Notes: generated from the letters alone by a model not told the origin. Numbered from the stretch's first letter, positions 34,906 through 45,749 are shown. The stretch: DNA of 64,000 nt from Niveispirillum lacus (GCF_002251795.1 NZ_NOXU01000024.1:124001-188000), one strand, 5' to 3'. Translations and numbers: made by a program.

Positions 34906-37197
34906 TTGAAAAATCCCAAGAAAGAAGCACCCTTCCCCACCAAGGAACAGGTCCTGGAATTCATCCGGGAAAGCCCGTACCCGGTGGGCAAACGGGAGAT
35001 TGCGCGCGCCTTCCATATCAGCGGCGATGACCGTGTGGCGCTGAAGGAACTGCTGCGCGATCTGGAAGGGGACGGGGCTATTGAAAAGGGCGGCCGCCGC
35101 CGCCTGGCCCCGCCGGCCAGCCTGCCGCCCGTGGGCGTGATCGTCGTGACCGGTGTGGATATGGACGGGGAGGTGATCGCCCGCCCCTTGAACTGGTCCG
35201 ATCCGGACCGGGAACCGCCGCGCATCCTGATGAAACCGGAACGCAGGGGCAGCCCGACCCTTGGCGAGGGGGATCGGGCTCTGGCCCGGCTGGCCCGCAT
35301 CCGCGATGACCTTTATGAGGGCCGGACCATCAAGAAGCTGGGTGGCGATCAAACGGCGCAGATCGTCGGCCTCTATGAACTGGGGCCTGATGGTGGCCGT
35401 CTGCGCCCCGCCGACCGGCGAGCCAAGGCGGAATTCGTCATCCTGCCGCAGAACGCGATGGACGCAGCACCGGGCGATCTGGTGGTGGCCGAGGTTCTGC
35501 CCGCCTCCCGCCATGGCCTGAAACAGGCGCGTGTGGTGGAAGTGCTGGGCGGTATCGACCAGCCCAAGGCCATCAGCCTGATCGCCATCCACCAGCATGG
35601 CATTCCCGTGCATTTTCCGCCCGCCGCCATTGAGCAGGCGGAGGCGGCACTGGAACCGACCCTGGCCGGCCGCACCGACCTGCGCGATATCCCGCTGGTT
35701 ACCATCGACGGGGCCGATGCGCGCGATTTCGACGATGCCGTGTTCGCGGAGCCAGACACGAACCCCGACAATGCGGGCGGCTGGCACCTGATCGTGGCCA
35801 TTGCTGATGTGTCGGCCTATGTCACGCCGGGCAGCCCGCTGGACAAGGCAGCACTGGATCGCGGCAATAGCTGCTATTTCCCCGACCGCGTCGTGCCCAT
35901 GCTGCCCGAAGCGCTGTCGAATGAGCTGTGCAGCCTGAAGCCCGGTGTGAACCGCGCCTGCCTGGCTGTCCATATCTGGATCGACGCGACGGGCCGGATC
36001 AAGCGGCATCGGTTCGTGCGCGGCCTGATGCGTTCTGCAGCAAGACTGACCTATGAACAGGTGCAGGACGCGTTTGACGGTGCGCCCGACGATCTGACGG
36101 GCCCGCTGCTGGACAGGGTAATCCGCCCGCTTTACGGGGCCTATGCGGTACTGGCCCATGCACGGTCACGGCGCGGCACGCTTGAACTGGACCTGCCCGA
36201 ACGCAAGGTGCGGATCGGGGAGGATGGCAAGGTGGCGGAAATCGGGGTTCGCACCCGCCTGGACAGCCACCGCCTGATCGAGGAATTCATGATCGCCGCC
36301 AATGTTGCGGCGGCAGAAGCGCTGGAAGCGCGCGACACGCCCCTGCTCTACCGTGTCCATGCCGAACCGGCCCTGGACAAGCTGGAACCGCTGCGCGAGT
36401 TCCTGAAATCCATGGGATACAACTTGGCCAAAGGAACGGTGATGCGGCCGGCCGCCTTCACCAACATCCTGGACAAGGCGAAGGACACGCCTGAATCCGA
36501 ACTCATCAGCATGGTCATCCTGCGTTCGCAGGCCCAGGCCGTGTACCAGCCCGACAATATCGGCCATTTCGGTCTCGCGCTGGACCGCTATGCCCATTTC
36601 ACCAGCCCCATCCGCCGCTATGCCGATCTGGTCGTGCATCGTGCTCTGGTGCGGGCCTACCATCTCGGTGATGGTGGCCTCAGCGATGAAGAGATGGGCA
36701 AACTGGACAAGATCGGGGAACAAATCTCCGGTACCGAACGTCGGGCGGCAGACGCGGAACGTGACGCGCTGGACCGCTATGTCGCTTCATACCTGGCCGA
36801 TAGAGTGGGGGCCACGTTCAGCGGCAGAATCAGCGGAGTGTCCAATTTCGGCCTGTTCGTTACGCTGGACGAAACTGGAGCGGATGGAATCGTACCCGTT
36901 TCGACCCTGCCCGACGATTTTTATGACCATGACCAAGTTCATCATTGCCTGCTTGGCCGTCGTCACCGCCGGGTATTCAAGCTGGGCGAGCGGGTGAAGA
37001 CCCGATTGATCGAGGCCGACGCCATGACCGGCTCCATGGTCTTCCGCCTGCTGAACATAGACGGATCGGAAATGCCGGGCGGGCGTGGGTCGGGGACGGG
37101 CGCTTCCCGCCGTGGCCGTCCCGAACGGCGGCGGGAGCGGGCGGAAGCGGAGCCATCGGGCCTGGATGCCCCCAAGCCACCACGTCGGCGGCGGTAG
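34906..37197 (+). CDS. rnr: Ribonuclease R
   Basis: 763 aa processive 3'-5' exoribonuclease that degrades structured RNA. N-terminal winged-helix part (FPTKEQVLEFIRESPYPVGK), cold-shock-type domains, RNB catalytic domain with ITIDGADARDFDDAV-like aspartates (VTIDGADARDFDDAVFAEPD), YAHFTSPIRRYADLVVHRAL, an S1 domain (GATFSGRISGVSNFGLFVTL) and a basic Arg-rich tail. The start is uncertain: TTG at 34906 gives the usual length, while a TTG at 34834 would add 24 residues. No clear ribosome site is seen for either. Confidence 0.93.
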   Translation: MKNPKKEAPFPTKEQVLEFIRESPYPVGKREIARAFHISGDDRVALKELLRDLEGDGAIEKGGRRRLAPPASLPPVGVIVVTGVDMDGEVIARPLNWSDPDREPPRILMKPERRGSPTLGEGDRALARLARIRDDLYEGRTIKKLGGDQTAQIVGLYELGPDGGRLRPADRRAKAEFVILPQNAMDAAPGDLVVAEVLPASRHGLKQARVVEVLGGIDQPKAISLIAIHQHGIPVHFPPAAIEQAEAALEPTLAGRTDLRDIPLVTIDGADARDFDDAVFAEPDTNPDNAGGWHLIVAIADVSAYVTPGSPLDKAALDRGNSCYFPDRVVPMLPEALSNELCSLKPGVNRACLAVHIWIDATGRIKRHRFVRGLMRSAARLTYEQVQDAFDGAPDDLTGPLLDRVIRPLYGAYAVLAHARSRRGTLELDLPERKVRIGEDGKVAEIGVRTRLDSHRLIEEFMIAANVAAAEALEARDTPLLYRVHAEPALDKLEPLREFLKSMGYNLAKGTVMRPAAFTNILDKAKDTPESELISMVILRSQAQAVYQPDNIGHFGLALDRYAHFTSPIRRYADLVVHRALVRAYHLGDGGLSDEEMGKLDKIGEQISGTERRAADAERDALDRYVASYLADRVGATFSGRISGVSNFGLFVTLDETGADGIVPVSTLPDDFYDHDQVHHCLLGRRHRRVFKLGERVKTRLIEADAMTGSMVFRLLNIDGSEMPGGRGSGTGASRRGRPERRRERAEAEPSGLDAPKPPRRRR

Positions 37198-37204
37198 CTC
37201 TGGA

Positions 37205-37447
37205 TCAGAGCCGTTGGTGGCCCTCGCTGGTGCTGCCACCAACGACCAGGGCCCGTTCCAGCATCTCCGCCTTCACGGTCGCGGTGTCGATGCCGGTGCT
37301 GGCGATACGGCTACGCTCAGCCTTGTCACTGCTGGCGGCAACGCCCGCCATGACCAGCAGCAGGGCCGTGGTGAACACCAGACCCAATGCCGACAGTCTC
37401 TGACGGTCGATGCGGGAAAGGGAGCGTTCCAAGGTGCGGCTGGTCAT
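37205..37447 (-). CDS. Small single-span membrane protein
   Basis: 80 aa. Basic N-terminus (TSRTLERSLSRIDRQRLS) then one hydrophobic segment (ALGLVFTTALLLVMAGVAA) and a polar outer part. ATG 37447 has GGAGG 9 nt upstream; the frame continues upstream but lacks a ribosome site. The gene ends 7 nt beyond the rnr stop, on the opposite strand (convergent). A GTTGGTGG/CCACCAAC hairpin (37213-37243) falls in its 3' end. Function unknown. Confidence 0.65.
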   Translation of the reverse strand: MTSRTLERSLSRIDRQRLSALGLVFTTALLLVMAGVAASSDKAERSRIASTGIDTATVKAEMLERALVVGGSTSEGHQRL

Positions 37448-37639
37448 GGCGGTCGTCCTCCAACAGGAAGTCGCCAAACCGGTTCGGGGCGGGAACACGG
37501 CGGGCGACGGACTGAGAACACCAACCACGCAAGGCGGCCATGGGTCGGGATTAGGGCCATTTGGGGGCAGGGTTGGCAAAAAAATCGGGCGGGCCGTTTC
37601 CAGCCCGCCCCCCTCCACACGCTCTGTCTTGACCCAGGA

Positions 37640-39220
37640 TCAGCGCGACAAGGCCCAGTCAATCATCGCCACCGTCTCTTTCACACCATAAAGCGCGACA
37701 AAGCTGCCCATCCGTGGGCCGGTGGTCTGGCCCAGCAGCACTTCATACAGGGCTTGGAACCACGTGCGCAGCTCGGTGAAGCCATGTTTCTTGCCCACTT
37801 CGAAGACCTGGTTTTGCAACTGGTCCGCCGGGGTGTCGGTGGCCAGCCCGTCCAGCACGGTGCGCAGATCCGAAATCGCCGCGCGTTCCTGGTCGCTGGG
37901 GCTGCGATATTGCTTCGTTGGCTTCACGAAGTCCTGATAATAGGTCACGGCATAGCCAACCAGCTTGTCGAGGAACGGAACCGTTTCCGGCGACGCACCA
38001 GGCGCGTAGCGGCGGATGAAGCCCCACATCACATCCGCACTTTCGGCATTGGCGGCGCCCGCCAGGTTCAGCAGCAGACCAAAGGACAGGCCCGCCGTGC
38101 CCTTCACATCCGCCGGGATGGCCCCGCCATGGATATGATGAACAGGGGTTTCCAGCTTCTGCGCCGAGTCCAGTGCATCGAACTTTTCCACAAAGGACAG
38201 ATATTCGTCCACGGCGCGCGGGATGACATCAAAATAGAGCTTCTTAGCGGCGCGCGGCTTATTGAACATGTAGAGCGCCAGGCTTTCCGGCGGGGCATAG
38301 CGCAGCCATTCTTCCATCGTCAGGCCATTGCCCTTTGACTTGGAGATCTTCTGGCCCTTTTCGTCCAGGAACAGTTCGTAGTTAAAGCCATCAGGCGGGG
38401 TACCGCCCAGGATCTTCACGATCTTGGCCGCCAGTTCCACCGACGGGATCAGGTCCTTGCCCGCCATCTCATAATCCACGCCCAGGGCGAACCAGCGCAT
38501 GGCCCAATCAGGCTTCCATTGCAGCTTGACATTGCCCCCGGTGACAAGGGTCTCGACCTTCTTCCCGTCCTCGTCCTCATAAACAATGGTGCCGGTATCG
38601 ACATTGCGTTCCAGGATCGGCACCTGCAGAACCCGGCCCGACGTGGGGCTGATGGGCAGGAATGGGCTGTAGGTGGCCTGACGCTCGGCCCCTAAGGTGG
38701 GCAGCATCACGGCCATTATCTCTTCATAATGACGCAGAACAGCCATTAGTGCAGCATCGAAACGACCTGACTTATACCAGTCGCTGGCTGACTGAAATTC
38801 ATACTGGAAACCGAAACGATCCAGAAAATTTCTCAACATTGCGTTGTTATGGTGGCCAAAACTTTCAAACTTGCCGAACGGATCAGGCACCTGGGTCAAC
38901 GGCTTGTGCAGATTGGCCGCCAACAGATCGCGGTTAGGCACATTGTCCGGCACCTTGCGTAGGCCGTCCATATCGTCGGAGAAGGCGAACAGGCGGGTGG
39001 GTACGCCCGGCATCATCATCTCGAACGCGCGACGGACCATGGTGGTGCGCGCCACCTCACCAAAGGTGCCGATATGCGGCAGACCCGATGGACCATACCC
39101 TGTCTCGAACAGGACGTAGCCTTTGGGCGGAGCTTTGCCGCCAAGGCGCGCCACCAGCTTGCGTGCCTCCTCAAACGGCCAAGCCTTCGCCCCAAGCGCC
39201 AGTTCCTGTTCGCTGCTCAT
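37640..39220 (-). CDS. lysS: Class I lysyl-tRNA synthetase
   Basis: 526 aa. Charges tRNA-Lys. The HIGH-like motif is [16 protein letters not shown], and the KMSKS-like motif is [11 protein letters not shown], both of class I; the archaeal-type class I LysRS is used in place of class II by alphaproteobacteria and spirochaetes. The ATG at 39220 ([16 protein letters not shown]) matches homologues; the frame extends upstream to 39256. Confidence 0.95.
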   Translation of the reverse strand: MSSEQELALGAKAWPFEEARKLVARLGGKAPPKGYVLFETGYGPSGLPHIGTFGEVARTTMVRRAFEMMMPGVPTRLFAFSDDMDGLRKVPDNVPNRDLLAANLHKPLTQVPDPFGKFESFGHHNNAMLRNFLDRFGFQYEFQSASDWYKSGRFDAALMAVLRHYEEIMAVMLPTLGAERQATYSPFLPISPTSGRVLQVPILERNVDTGTIVYEDEDGKKVETLVTGGNVKLQWKPDWAMRWFALGVDYEMAGKDLIPSVELAAKIVKILGGTPPDGFNYELFLDEKGQKISKSKGNGLTMEEWLRYAPPESLALYMFNKPRAAKKLYFDVIPRAVDEYLSFVEKFDALDSAQKLETPVHHIHGGAIPADVKGTAGLSFGLLLNLAGAANAESADVMWGFIRRYAPGASPETVPFLDKLVGYAVTYYQDFVKPTKQYRSPSDQERAAISDLRTVLDGLATDTPADQLQNQVFEVGKKHGFTELRTWFQALYEVLLGQTTGPRMGSFVALYGVKETVAMIDWALSR

Positions 39221-39319
39221 CGCATCATCACCAGATAGAGAAAAACAAGGCGGCAAAACTAGGCTTGCGCCTTGGCGCGGTCAACGCACAGCCAAGCCAG
39301 GACGGGCATGCGGGGGGCG

Positions 39320-40174
39320 TTACCCGCCGGCACCGAACCGGAATCGTTCATTGTGGTCGGGCCGCGCATAGGTCCCGAACATCCGGTCCCAGAGGGCCAG
39401 CGCTGTGCCAAAGTTCCGGTCACGATGCTCATCGGCCAGGGAATGGTGAAGCTGATGCATGTGCGGGGAGATCAGCCAGCGCGACAGCCATGCCGGGAAG
39501 GCCAAAGGAATGGGGCTATGGCGCAAATGCGCAAAGGCCAATCCCCAAACCAGCATGAAGGCATTGACACCCAGCACCGTGAGGGCCGGCACCTGTGCCC
39601 CGGCCAGACCGGCAACAAGACCCAGGCCCAAGCCCTGTCCCAGCATGTTACCTGAGAGATGCACCCCCTGTTCCCAAGGCCAGAAACGAAAGGCCGTCAG
39701 CGGTGTCAGAACTGGCGGCGCATGGTGCAGCCGATGGGTACGCCACAGCCATGGGACGGCATGGAACAGCCGGTGGGTCCAGTAAAGGGCAAAATCCCCC
39801 ACCACAAATGCCGCCAGCGCCGAAGCCAGCAACAGTGGCCAGCCCGGTTCGCCCGTGTGCGACAGGCCACTGACGGCACCGGCCAGCGCAGCCCCCACGC
39901 GGTTGCCGATCAGGGACAGGGTCAACAGCCAAGGGGCCAGCAGAAAGGGCAAGGCGGAATTGGCCAGAAAGCAACCAGCATCAATCGGTAATTCACGCCA
40001 GTAATCGGTGGCCGACCCCCAGGTCCGGCGTTCGCGCCAGAACCAGGCAACCCCAATCAGCCCGATGACCAGTCCCGGCCACCACAGGACCGATTCCGGC
40101 GCGGTCAACAGATCGGTCCAAGAGGAAAGCCAGTCCTCCACTGCCGGACCCCAGCCTACCGCTTTCTCCGCCAT
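39320..40174 (-). CDS. Fatty acid hydroxylase/sterol desaturase family membrane protein
   Basis: 284 aa with four or so membrane segments and the di-iron histidine boxes HRLFH, HRLHHA and HQLHH. The family hydroxylates or desaturates lipids, sterols or carotenoids. WELPIDAG-type N-terminal helices precede. The substrate cannot be assigned. It is divergent to rpsT, 341 nt away. Confidence 0.88.
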   Translation of the reverse strand: MAEKAVGWGPAVEDWLSSWTDLLTAPESVLWWPGLVIGLIGVAWFWRERRTWGSATDYWRELPIDAGCFLANSALPFLLAPWLLTLSLIGNRVGAALAGAVSGLSHTGEPGWPLLLASALAAFVVGDFALYWTHRLFHAVPWLWRTHRLHHAPPVLTPLTAFRFWPWEQGVHLSGNMLGQGLGLGLVAGLAGAQVPALTVLGVNAFMLVWGLAFAHLRHSPIPLAFPAWLSRWLISPHMHQLHHSLADEHRDRNFGTALALWDRMFGTYARPDHNERFRFGAGG

Positions 40175-40442
40175 GCGATCTGCACCCTGTCAACACTGCC
40201 GTCAGGATGGCAGATTGCGGCAGGCTGGCAAAGCGACCAGTCAGCCACCGCGTCCGGCACCAGGATGCAACCCAGACCAAACAAGGGATAGGGTATCCAA
40301 ATCAAGCCGGACGCCATATACATGGGATTACTGCAGGGCGTCTTGGACAACAGCCCATGACGACTCGGGCAGGACTCTGGCGGAACCCGCAGGGCGATTG
40401 CCAGACAAGCAAGTTTCGTATGGGCGCTTTGCCCGCACCCGC

Positions 40443-40471
40443 TTGACGGGGCGGTAGGGCGCCTGTATAAG
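40443..40471 (+). promoter_or_regulatory. Strong sigma70-type promoter of rpsT
   Basis: TTGACG (40443-40448) and TATAAG (40466-40471) are separated by exactly 17 bp, and lie 44 bp upstream of the rpsT ATG. The remaining 40175-40442 sequence has no convincing gene. Confidence 0.8.
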
Positions 40472-40515
40472 CGCCGCTTCCTACGGCACATCCATGTCCC
40501 GCGTAAAGGTTTCCT

Positions 40516-40779
40516 ATGGCCAATCATAAGTCCGCTGAGAAGCGCATCCGTCAGACCGCCACCCGGACTGAGGTCAATCGCGCCCGCGTCAGCCGTATCC
40601 GTACCTTCCTGAAGAAGGTTGAGACTGCCATCGCCTCTGGCGACAAGAGCGTCGCTTCCGAAGCCTTCAAGCAGGCCCAGCCGGAGCTGATGCGTGGTGT
40701 CAGCAAGGGCGTTCTGCACGCCAACACCGTCTCGCGCAAGCTGTCGCGCCTGTCGGGCCGCATCAAGGCCCTGGGCTGA
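40516..40779 (+). CDS. rpsT: 30S ribosomal protein S20
   Basis: 87 aa basic protein of the small subunit: it begins [20 protein letters not shown] and ends with [18 protein letters not shown], the S20 pattern. It is upstream of dnaA, a conserved arrangement in alphaproteobacteria. It has its own promoter and terminator. Confidence 0.97.
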   Translation: MANHKSAEKRIRQTATRTEVNRARVSRIRTFLKKVETAIASGDKSVASEAFKQAQPELMRGVSKGVLHANTVSRKLSRLSGRIKALG

Positions 40780-40803
40780 TCCCTGGCTTGCCGTAAGGAG
40801 AAC

Positions 40804-40837
40804 CCGCGCGGTGCGTCTCGCCCGCGCGGTTTTCTTT
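40804..40837 (+). terminator. rpsT Rho-independent terminator
   Basis: CCGCGCGG at 40804-40811 pairs with CCGCGCGG at 40822-40829 across a 10-nt loop, followed by TTTTCTTT (40830-40837). It lies 25 nt after the rpsT stop. Confidence 0.88.
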
Positions 40838-41462
40838 GTCGGCCTCCTGCCACAGGCAGGCCAGCAGCAAACAGCCATCGTCGCGTCATGTGTAGCGAAC
40901 GATTTTTGCTTTTTTTGCTGTTCCCTTTTCGGTCCCGTTGCGACTCTGCCGCCACCCCTCTAGCATCGCTGCTCCGCCATTCGGTGTGACAATGGAAGCG
41001 ATGCAGACGGGTGTGTGTTGCCGTTGGATTGCAATCCAAGTCGGCGCATTGGATAGTGGATGCCAAGAAGCATCTCAGTTCCGGCCCCGCCGGTAGGCTG
41101 CTATTTCTTGAAAATTCTGACCTGTACGAAGGGGGTATTCCGCAAGGGAACGCCCGTTGTTACGGTTTTGTGTTTCGGCGACCATCCGCATTACCCACAA
41201 TAAGGGTGAACCGATATCAAGGATGGTTAGACCGGCGACCAAATGGGGTGGGGCCAATGGCAACATTGACCTAAGGGTGTTGCAAACGACACCAACCCGC
41301 CGGGAAGCGTTGGCGGGACGGTGCAAAAGGGCGGTCGGGCAGGTCGCTTGATGGGGCGGTTTGTGGATCGCTGATTTTTCATGGGTGCAGGTGGCGTGCT
41401 GCTGCGGGCGCAGGGTGCGGCCTTCAGTGAAGTGGGGCCTTGGGGCGGGGAGCAACGGTCGA
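40838..41462. other. Non-coding rpsT-dnaA region with DnaA-box-like sites
   Basis: 625 bp without a convincing gene. It begins with a T-rich stretch (40901-40930). TTACCCACA (41191-41199) differs from the DnaA box TTATCCACA by one base; the reverse of 41362-41370 reads CGATCCACA, one base from the Caulobacter G-box TGATCCACA. Both lie upstream of dnaA and could serve autoregulation or, less likely, replication initiation. The count of boxes is too low to call an origin. Confidence 0.35.
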
Positions 41463-42887
41463 ATGTCAGTGCAGGGTTCGCTGGACCAACAGTGGGCGCG
41501 CGTGCGGGGCCGCTTGAAGGACGAGGTGGGTGAAACCGCTTATCGTTCCTGGCTGAAGCCGCTCACCGTCGGTTCGCTGGATGGTGGGCAACTGCGCATT
41601 CTTGTGCCCACACGTTTCATGCGTGACTGGATCCGCACTCATTATGCCGATCGCATCCGCGCGCTGTTTTCGGGGGAGAATCCGGGCGTTCAGACGGTAG
41701 AGATCGTGGTGGCCAGTGCCGCTCGGCCGGAAACGGCGCCACCCGCCAATGATATGCCCACCGCGACCCCGCCTGTGCCGGTCGCCGCGAACCCGGAACC
41801 CGTGACCGAACTGGTTATCGAACCCAGTCCCTCGCTGGTGGTCGTGGAAGACCGGACCGACGAGATGTCGGCGCCACTGGATCCGCGCTTCACGTTCGAG
41901 AATTTTGTGGTGGGCAAGCCCAACGAGTTGGCCTTTGCCGCCGCCCGGCGCGTGGCCGATGCCCAGGCCGTGCCTTTCAACCCGCTGTTCCTATATGGCG
42001 GCGTGGGTCTGGGCAAGACGCATCTGATGCACGCCATCGCCTGGGCCATCCGTAAAAAGGACCCGTCGCGCCGCGTCATCTATCTGTCGGCCGAAAAGTT
42101 CATGTACCAGTTCATCCGGGCACTGCGCTTCAAGGACACAATGGCCTTTAAGGAGCAGTTCCGGTCGGTCGATGTGCTGATGATCGACGATGTGCAGTTC
42201 ATCAGCGGCAAGGACAGCACCCAGGAAGAATTCTTCCACACCTTCAATGCGCTGGTGGACCAGAACCGTCAGGTCATCATCAGCGCCGACAAAAGTCCGT
42301 CGGATCTGGAAGGGATGGAGGAGCGGCTGCGCTCGCGTCTGGGCTGGGGCCTGGTGGCCGATATCCACCCGACCACCTATGAGCTGCGCCTGGGCATCCT
42401 GGGCCAGAAGGCCGACCGTATCGGCGCCAAGGTGCCGCCCAAGGTCCTGGAATTCCTGGCCCATAAAATCACCAGCAATGTGCGCGAGCTGGAAGGGGCG
42501 CTGAACCGCATCGTCGCCCATGCTGAACTGGTTGGCCGCGCCATCACCCTGGAATCGGCGCAGGACGTGCTGCACGACCTGCTGCGCGCCAGCAACCGCC
42601 GCGTGACCATCGAAGAGATCCAAAAGAAGGTCGCGGAACATTTCAACATTCGCTTGGCTGACATGAGCAGCGCGCGCCGCGCCCGCGCCGTGGCCCGCCC
42701 GCGCCAGGTGGCCATGTATCTGGCCAAGCAGTTGACCCAGCGGTCCCTGCCAGAAATCGGCCGTAAATTCGGTGACCGCGACCACACCACCGTCATGCAT
42801 GCCGTCCGCAAAGTGGACGAACTCTGCGGCACCGACCCGGCTTTCGCCGAGGATGTCGAACTGCTGCGCCGCATGCTGGAGGGATAA
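41463..42887 (+). CDS. dnaA: Chromosomal replication initiator DnaA
   Basis: 474 aa AAA+ protein that opens oriC. N-terminal domain I starts [20 protein letters not shown]; Walker A is [10 protein letters not shown] (about residues 178-187) and Walker B is VLMIDDVQF (about 238-246). The DNA-binding domain IV has the signature [20 protein letters not shown] (about 430-449). The ATG at 41463 is the family start; the frame continues upstream to 41361. Confidence 0.97.
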   Translation: MSVQGSLDQQWARVRGRLKDEVGETAYRSWLKPLTVGSLDGGQLRILVPTRFMRDWIRTHYADRIRALFSGENPGVQTVEIVVASAARPETAPPANDMPTATPPVPVAANPEPVTELVIEPSPSLVVVEDRTDEMSAPLDPRFTFENFVVGKPNELAFAAARRVADAQAVPFNPLFLYGGVGLGKTHLMHAIAWAIRKKDPSRRVIYLSAEKFMYQFIRALRFKDTMAFKEQFRSVDVLMIDDVQFISGKDSTQEEFFHTFNALVDQNRQVIISADKSPSDLEGMEERLRSRLGWGLVADIHPTTYELRLGILGQKADRIGAKVPPKVLEFLAHKITSNVRELEGALNRIVAHAELVGRAITLESAQDVLHDLLRASNRRVTIEEIQKKVAEHFNIRLADMSSARRARAVARPRQVAMYLAKQLTQRSLPEIGRKFGDRDHTTVMHAVRKVDELCGTDPAFAEDVELLRRMLEG

Positions 42888-42980
42888 GGCCCTCAGCCCG
42901 ACCCAATGGTTGCTTGCTATCCAGGCAACCGGGTGCTTCCCTGTAGAGATCGCAGCGGAGTGGCACCAGGAGGGCGTGGG

Positions 42981-43886
42981 ATGCTAGGCCGTGGGGGGCG
43001 TTGCCGTTCAGTGCTGTTGTCAGTCTGGATGCTGGTGGCCGCACCTGTTTTGGCCGCTGATCTTCCAGTGATCCGCGTCTCCGACGGGCAGTTTCAAGGT
43101 GACAACACGCGCGTCGATTATTTCTATGATCTGTTCCAGCGCCTGATCGACGAAACGACGCCCCGATACGGTCCCGCCACGATCAGTCAGGTTCGCGATA
43201 AGTTTACCCAGAACCGGCTGCTGGCCGAACTGAAGACCGGACGTATTGATGTCTCCTGGACCGCGACCAGCATCGAGCGGGAGCGGGAAAGCCATCCCAT
43301 ACGCATCCCCATCGATATGGGCCTGATCGGTCAAAGGGTGCCGGTGATCCGGGCCAGCGACGCTGCGGCTTTTGAAGCGATCCGCACGGTGGAGGATCTC
43401 AAGCGCTTCAAGGCTTGTCAGGGTGCACAATGGCCTGACTTTGATATCTCTGCGGCCAGTGGCTTGCAGCAGATCACCGGTGTTCATATCGATTTGCTCT
43501 ACGCCATGCTACGCGCCCACCGGTGTGACTATTTCGCCCGCGGTGTGGGGGAGGTGGCGGCGGAGGCGCTAACATATGGCGGACCTGACCTCCGGATCTT
43601 TAACGGGCTGATCATCGCCTATCCGATGCCAATCTATTTTTTTGTGGCGCCGGGCCGGCATGACCTTGCCCGACGGCTGGAAGAGGGGTTGCAAACCTTA
43701 CTGGCCAATGGGGAGTTAAAGCGCATGCTGTCCACCCATCCGTCCACCCGCGGCGCCTTCCCGCTGGAACGGTTCAATGATGCCACGGTCATTCAACTCC
43801 CTAATCCGACCCTGCCGCCCGAAACACCGTTGTCCGATCCCCGTTTGTGGCTAAGCGTGGGCAGGCATGACGGGGGCCCCTCTTAA
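42981..43886 (+). CDS. Periplasmic solute-binding-like (SBP_bac_3-type) protein
   Basis: 301 aa with signal peptide (SVLLSVWMLVAAPVLAAD). The mature protein begins LPVIRVSDGQFQGDNTRVDY; it has TKTGRIDVSWTATSIERERE-style SBP features and an aromatic-rich C-terminus. It resembles family 3 extracellular binding proteins, which can bind amino acids or act as sensor modules. No transporter or kinase gene is beside it. AGGAGG lies upstream of ATG 42981. Substrate unknown. Confidence 0.7.
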   Translation: MLGRGGRCRSVLLSVWMLVAAPVLAADLPVIRVSDGQFQGDNTRVDYFYDLFQRLIDETTPRYGPATISQVRDKFTQNRLLAELKTGRIDVSWTATSIERERESHPIRIPIDMGLIGQRVPVIRASDAAAFEAIRTVEDLKRFKACQGAQWPDFDISAASGLQQITGVHIDLLYAMLRAHRCDYFARGVGEVAAEALTYGGPDLRIFNGLIIAYPMPIYFFVAPGRHDLARRLEEGLQTLLANGELKRMLSTHPSTRGAFPLERFNDATVIQLPNPTLPPETPLSDPRLWLSVGRHDGGPS

Positions 43887-43961
43887 CGGGATCACGCTTG
43901 CGTCGGCCCGGACCCTGAACGATCATGGAACATCTGGAACTTTAATCGTCCCATCGCCATC

Positions 43962-45749
43962 TTGCCCCGCCGTCCGATCCCGCCCGCCGCGACGAAGCCG
44001 GCCATCCCCAGCGCCCCCGAACCGGGGGCGTTGCTGTTGGCTGCCGTTGCGTCACTGTCGGCACAGCAGCGCCATCAGGAGGCGGCCCTGGTGCAACTGG
44101 TGGTGCGCGGCTGGTGGCAGGCGCTGGAGACGGGCCTGGACCTCGCCCCCCCGCCCGTCACCAAAATACCGCCCAGCCTGGGGGCGGAAGTGGCTGCCGC
44201 CGCTCGCGCCTATGGCGAAAGTCTGGCACCGCTGCCCGTGGCGGCGGTGGCCGACCGCATCGGTGCCCTGCATGCCGGCCTAATGCCGTCTGATGAACGG
44301 GCCCGCCATGGCGTCTACTACACGCCGCCGGCGTTGGCCACCCGGCTGGTGGATCTGGCCGAGGGCGGTAAGGTCAATTGGGCCGACGCCCGCGTGCTGG
44401 ACCCTGCCGCCGGCTGCGGTGCTTTCCTGGTGCCCATCGCATTGCGCATGGCCAAAGCCCTGAAGGGGGTGGAGCCGGCACTGGCTCTGCGCTCCATCGC
44501 CCACCGCCTGCGTGGGCTGGAACTGGACCCTGTCGCCGCCTGGATATCCTGTGTGATGGTGGAGGCGGCGCTGGCCCCGCTGATCCGGGCGGGGGGCAAG
44601 CGGCTATCACCCTGCCGGCACGCCGACGCGCTGTCGGTGTCAGCGGCGGCAGAATTTGATCTAGTGATCGGCAACCCACCCTATGGTCGCCTGACCCTGG
44701 TGCCCGACATGCGGGCACGGTTCGCGCGCAGCCTCTATGGCCATGCCAATCTCTATGCCCTGTTCATGGACCAGGCTGTGCGCTGGACTGTGCCGGGGGG
44801 CCTCATCGCCTTCCTGACCCCGTCCTCCTTCCTGGCCGGGGATTATTTCAAGCATCTGCGCCGCACCCTGTCTGATCTGGCCCCGCCCCTGTCGCTGGAC
44901 TTCGTCGATGAACGCAAGGGCGTGTTCGACAATGTCCTGCAGGAGACGGTGCTGGCCACATATCGCCGGATGGGGCCGAAGAGAAAGCGGCCCGACCGCG
45001 CCCTGGTCAACATGATCCGGGCCGGCAGCAGTGGCGATGGACTGACCATCCTGCCGTCGGGTTCCTTCACCCTGCCCGATGAACCGACTGCCCCCTGGAT
45101 TCTGCCCCGGCATGCCAGCGAGACGGGTCTGGCCACGCGCCTGCGCAGCCTGGACAGCCGGCTGCGCGACTGGGGCTACCGTGTCGCCACCGGCCCCCTG
45201 GTCTGGAATCGGTACAAGCCGCAGATCGGGGAAAAGCCGGGTAAGGGAGCCGTCCCTCTGGTCTGGGCCGAATCCGTCACGCCCGATGGCCGCTTCACCT
45301 ATCGCTGTGAGAAGGCCAACCACAAACCCTGGTTCCACCCGGCCCTGACGGGTGATGACTGGCTGCTGACCCGCCGGCCTTGCGTGCTGTTGCAGCGGAC
45401 AACCGCTAAGGAACAGGCCCGCCGCCTGATCGCCGCCGAAATGCCCCTTTCCTTCCTGGCCAAGCATCCGCGCGGCGTGACAGTGGAAAACCACCTGAAC
45501 ATGCTGCTGCCATTGGATGACAGTCCGCCCTTGGTGCCGCCCGCCGTCCTGGCCGCCTTCCTGAACAGCCGAGCCGCCGACCGCGCCTTTCGCTGCATTT
45601 CCGGCTCTGTTGCTGTCTCCGCTTATGAGTTGGAGGCCATGCCCCTGCCCCATCCAGCGGCGCTGAAGGAACTGACATCCCTGGTGGCGGCCGGTGCGTC
45701 GCGCGAACGGCTGGATCAGGCTGCCGACCGCCTCTATGGGATAGCCTGA
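43962..45749 (+). CDS. N6-adenine DNA methyltransferase of a type II restriction-modification system
   Basis: 595 aa. SAM motif I is VLDPAAGCGAFLVPIAL (about residues 144-160). The catalytic NPPY is in LVIGNPPYGRLTLVP. The second half has the recognition-type region ending AFLNSRAADRAFRCISGSVAVSAYELEAMP, as in Eco57I/PstI-like enzymes. It would protect host DNA from the linked nuclease. The start is a TTG at 43962, and no better start with a ribosome site is visible. Its stop overlaps the nuclease ATG by one base (TGATG). Confidence 0.85.
   Translation: MPRRPIPPAATKPAIPSAPEPGALLLAAVASLSAQQRHQEAALVQLVVRGWWQALETGLDLAPPPVTKIPPSLGAEVAAAARAYGESLAPLPVAAVADRIGALHAGLMPSDERARHGVYYTPPALATRLVDLAEGGKVNWADARVLDPAAGCGAFLVPIALRMAKALKGVEPALALRSIAHRLRGLELDPVAAWISCVMVEAALAPLIRAGGKRLSPCRHADALSVSAAAEFDLVIGNPPYGRLTLVPDMRARFARSLYGHANLYALFMDQAVRWTVPGGLIAFLTPSSFLAGDYFKHLRRTLSDLAPPLSLDFVDERKGVFDNVLQETVLATYRRMGPKRKRPDRALVNMIRAGSSGDGLTILPSGSFTLPDEPTAPWILPRHASETGLATRLRSLDSRLRDWGYRVATGPLVWNRYKPQIGEKPGKGAVPLVWAESVTPDGRFTYRCEKANHKPWFHPALTGDDWLLTRRPCVLLQRTTAKEQARRLIAAEMPLSFLAKHPRGVTVENHLNMLLPLDDSPPLVPPAVLAAFLNSRAADRAFRCISGSVAVSAYELEAMPLPHPAALKELTSLVAAGASRERLDQAADRLYGIA

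Noticed and set aside
37213-37243. GTTGGTGG/CCACCAAC hairpin after rnr
   Set aside because: It lies inside the 3' end of the small membrane-protein gene; no T-run, so not called a terminator.
40156-40326. Short minus-strand frame upstream of the fatty acid hydroxylase gene
   Set aside because: About 55 codons overlapping the start of a well-supported gene, without a ribosome site; no known motif.
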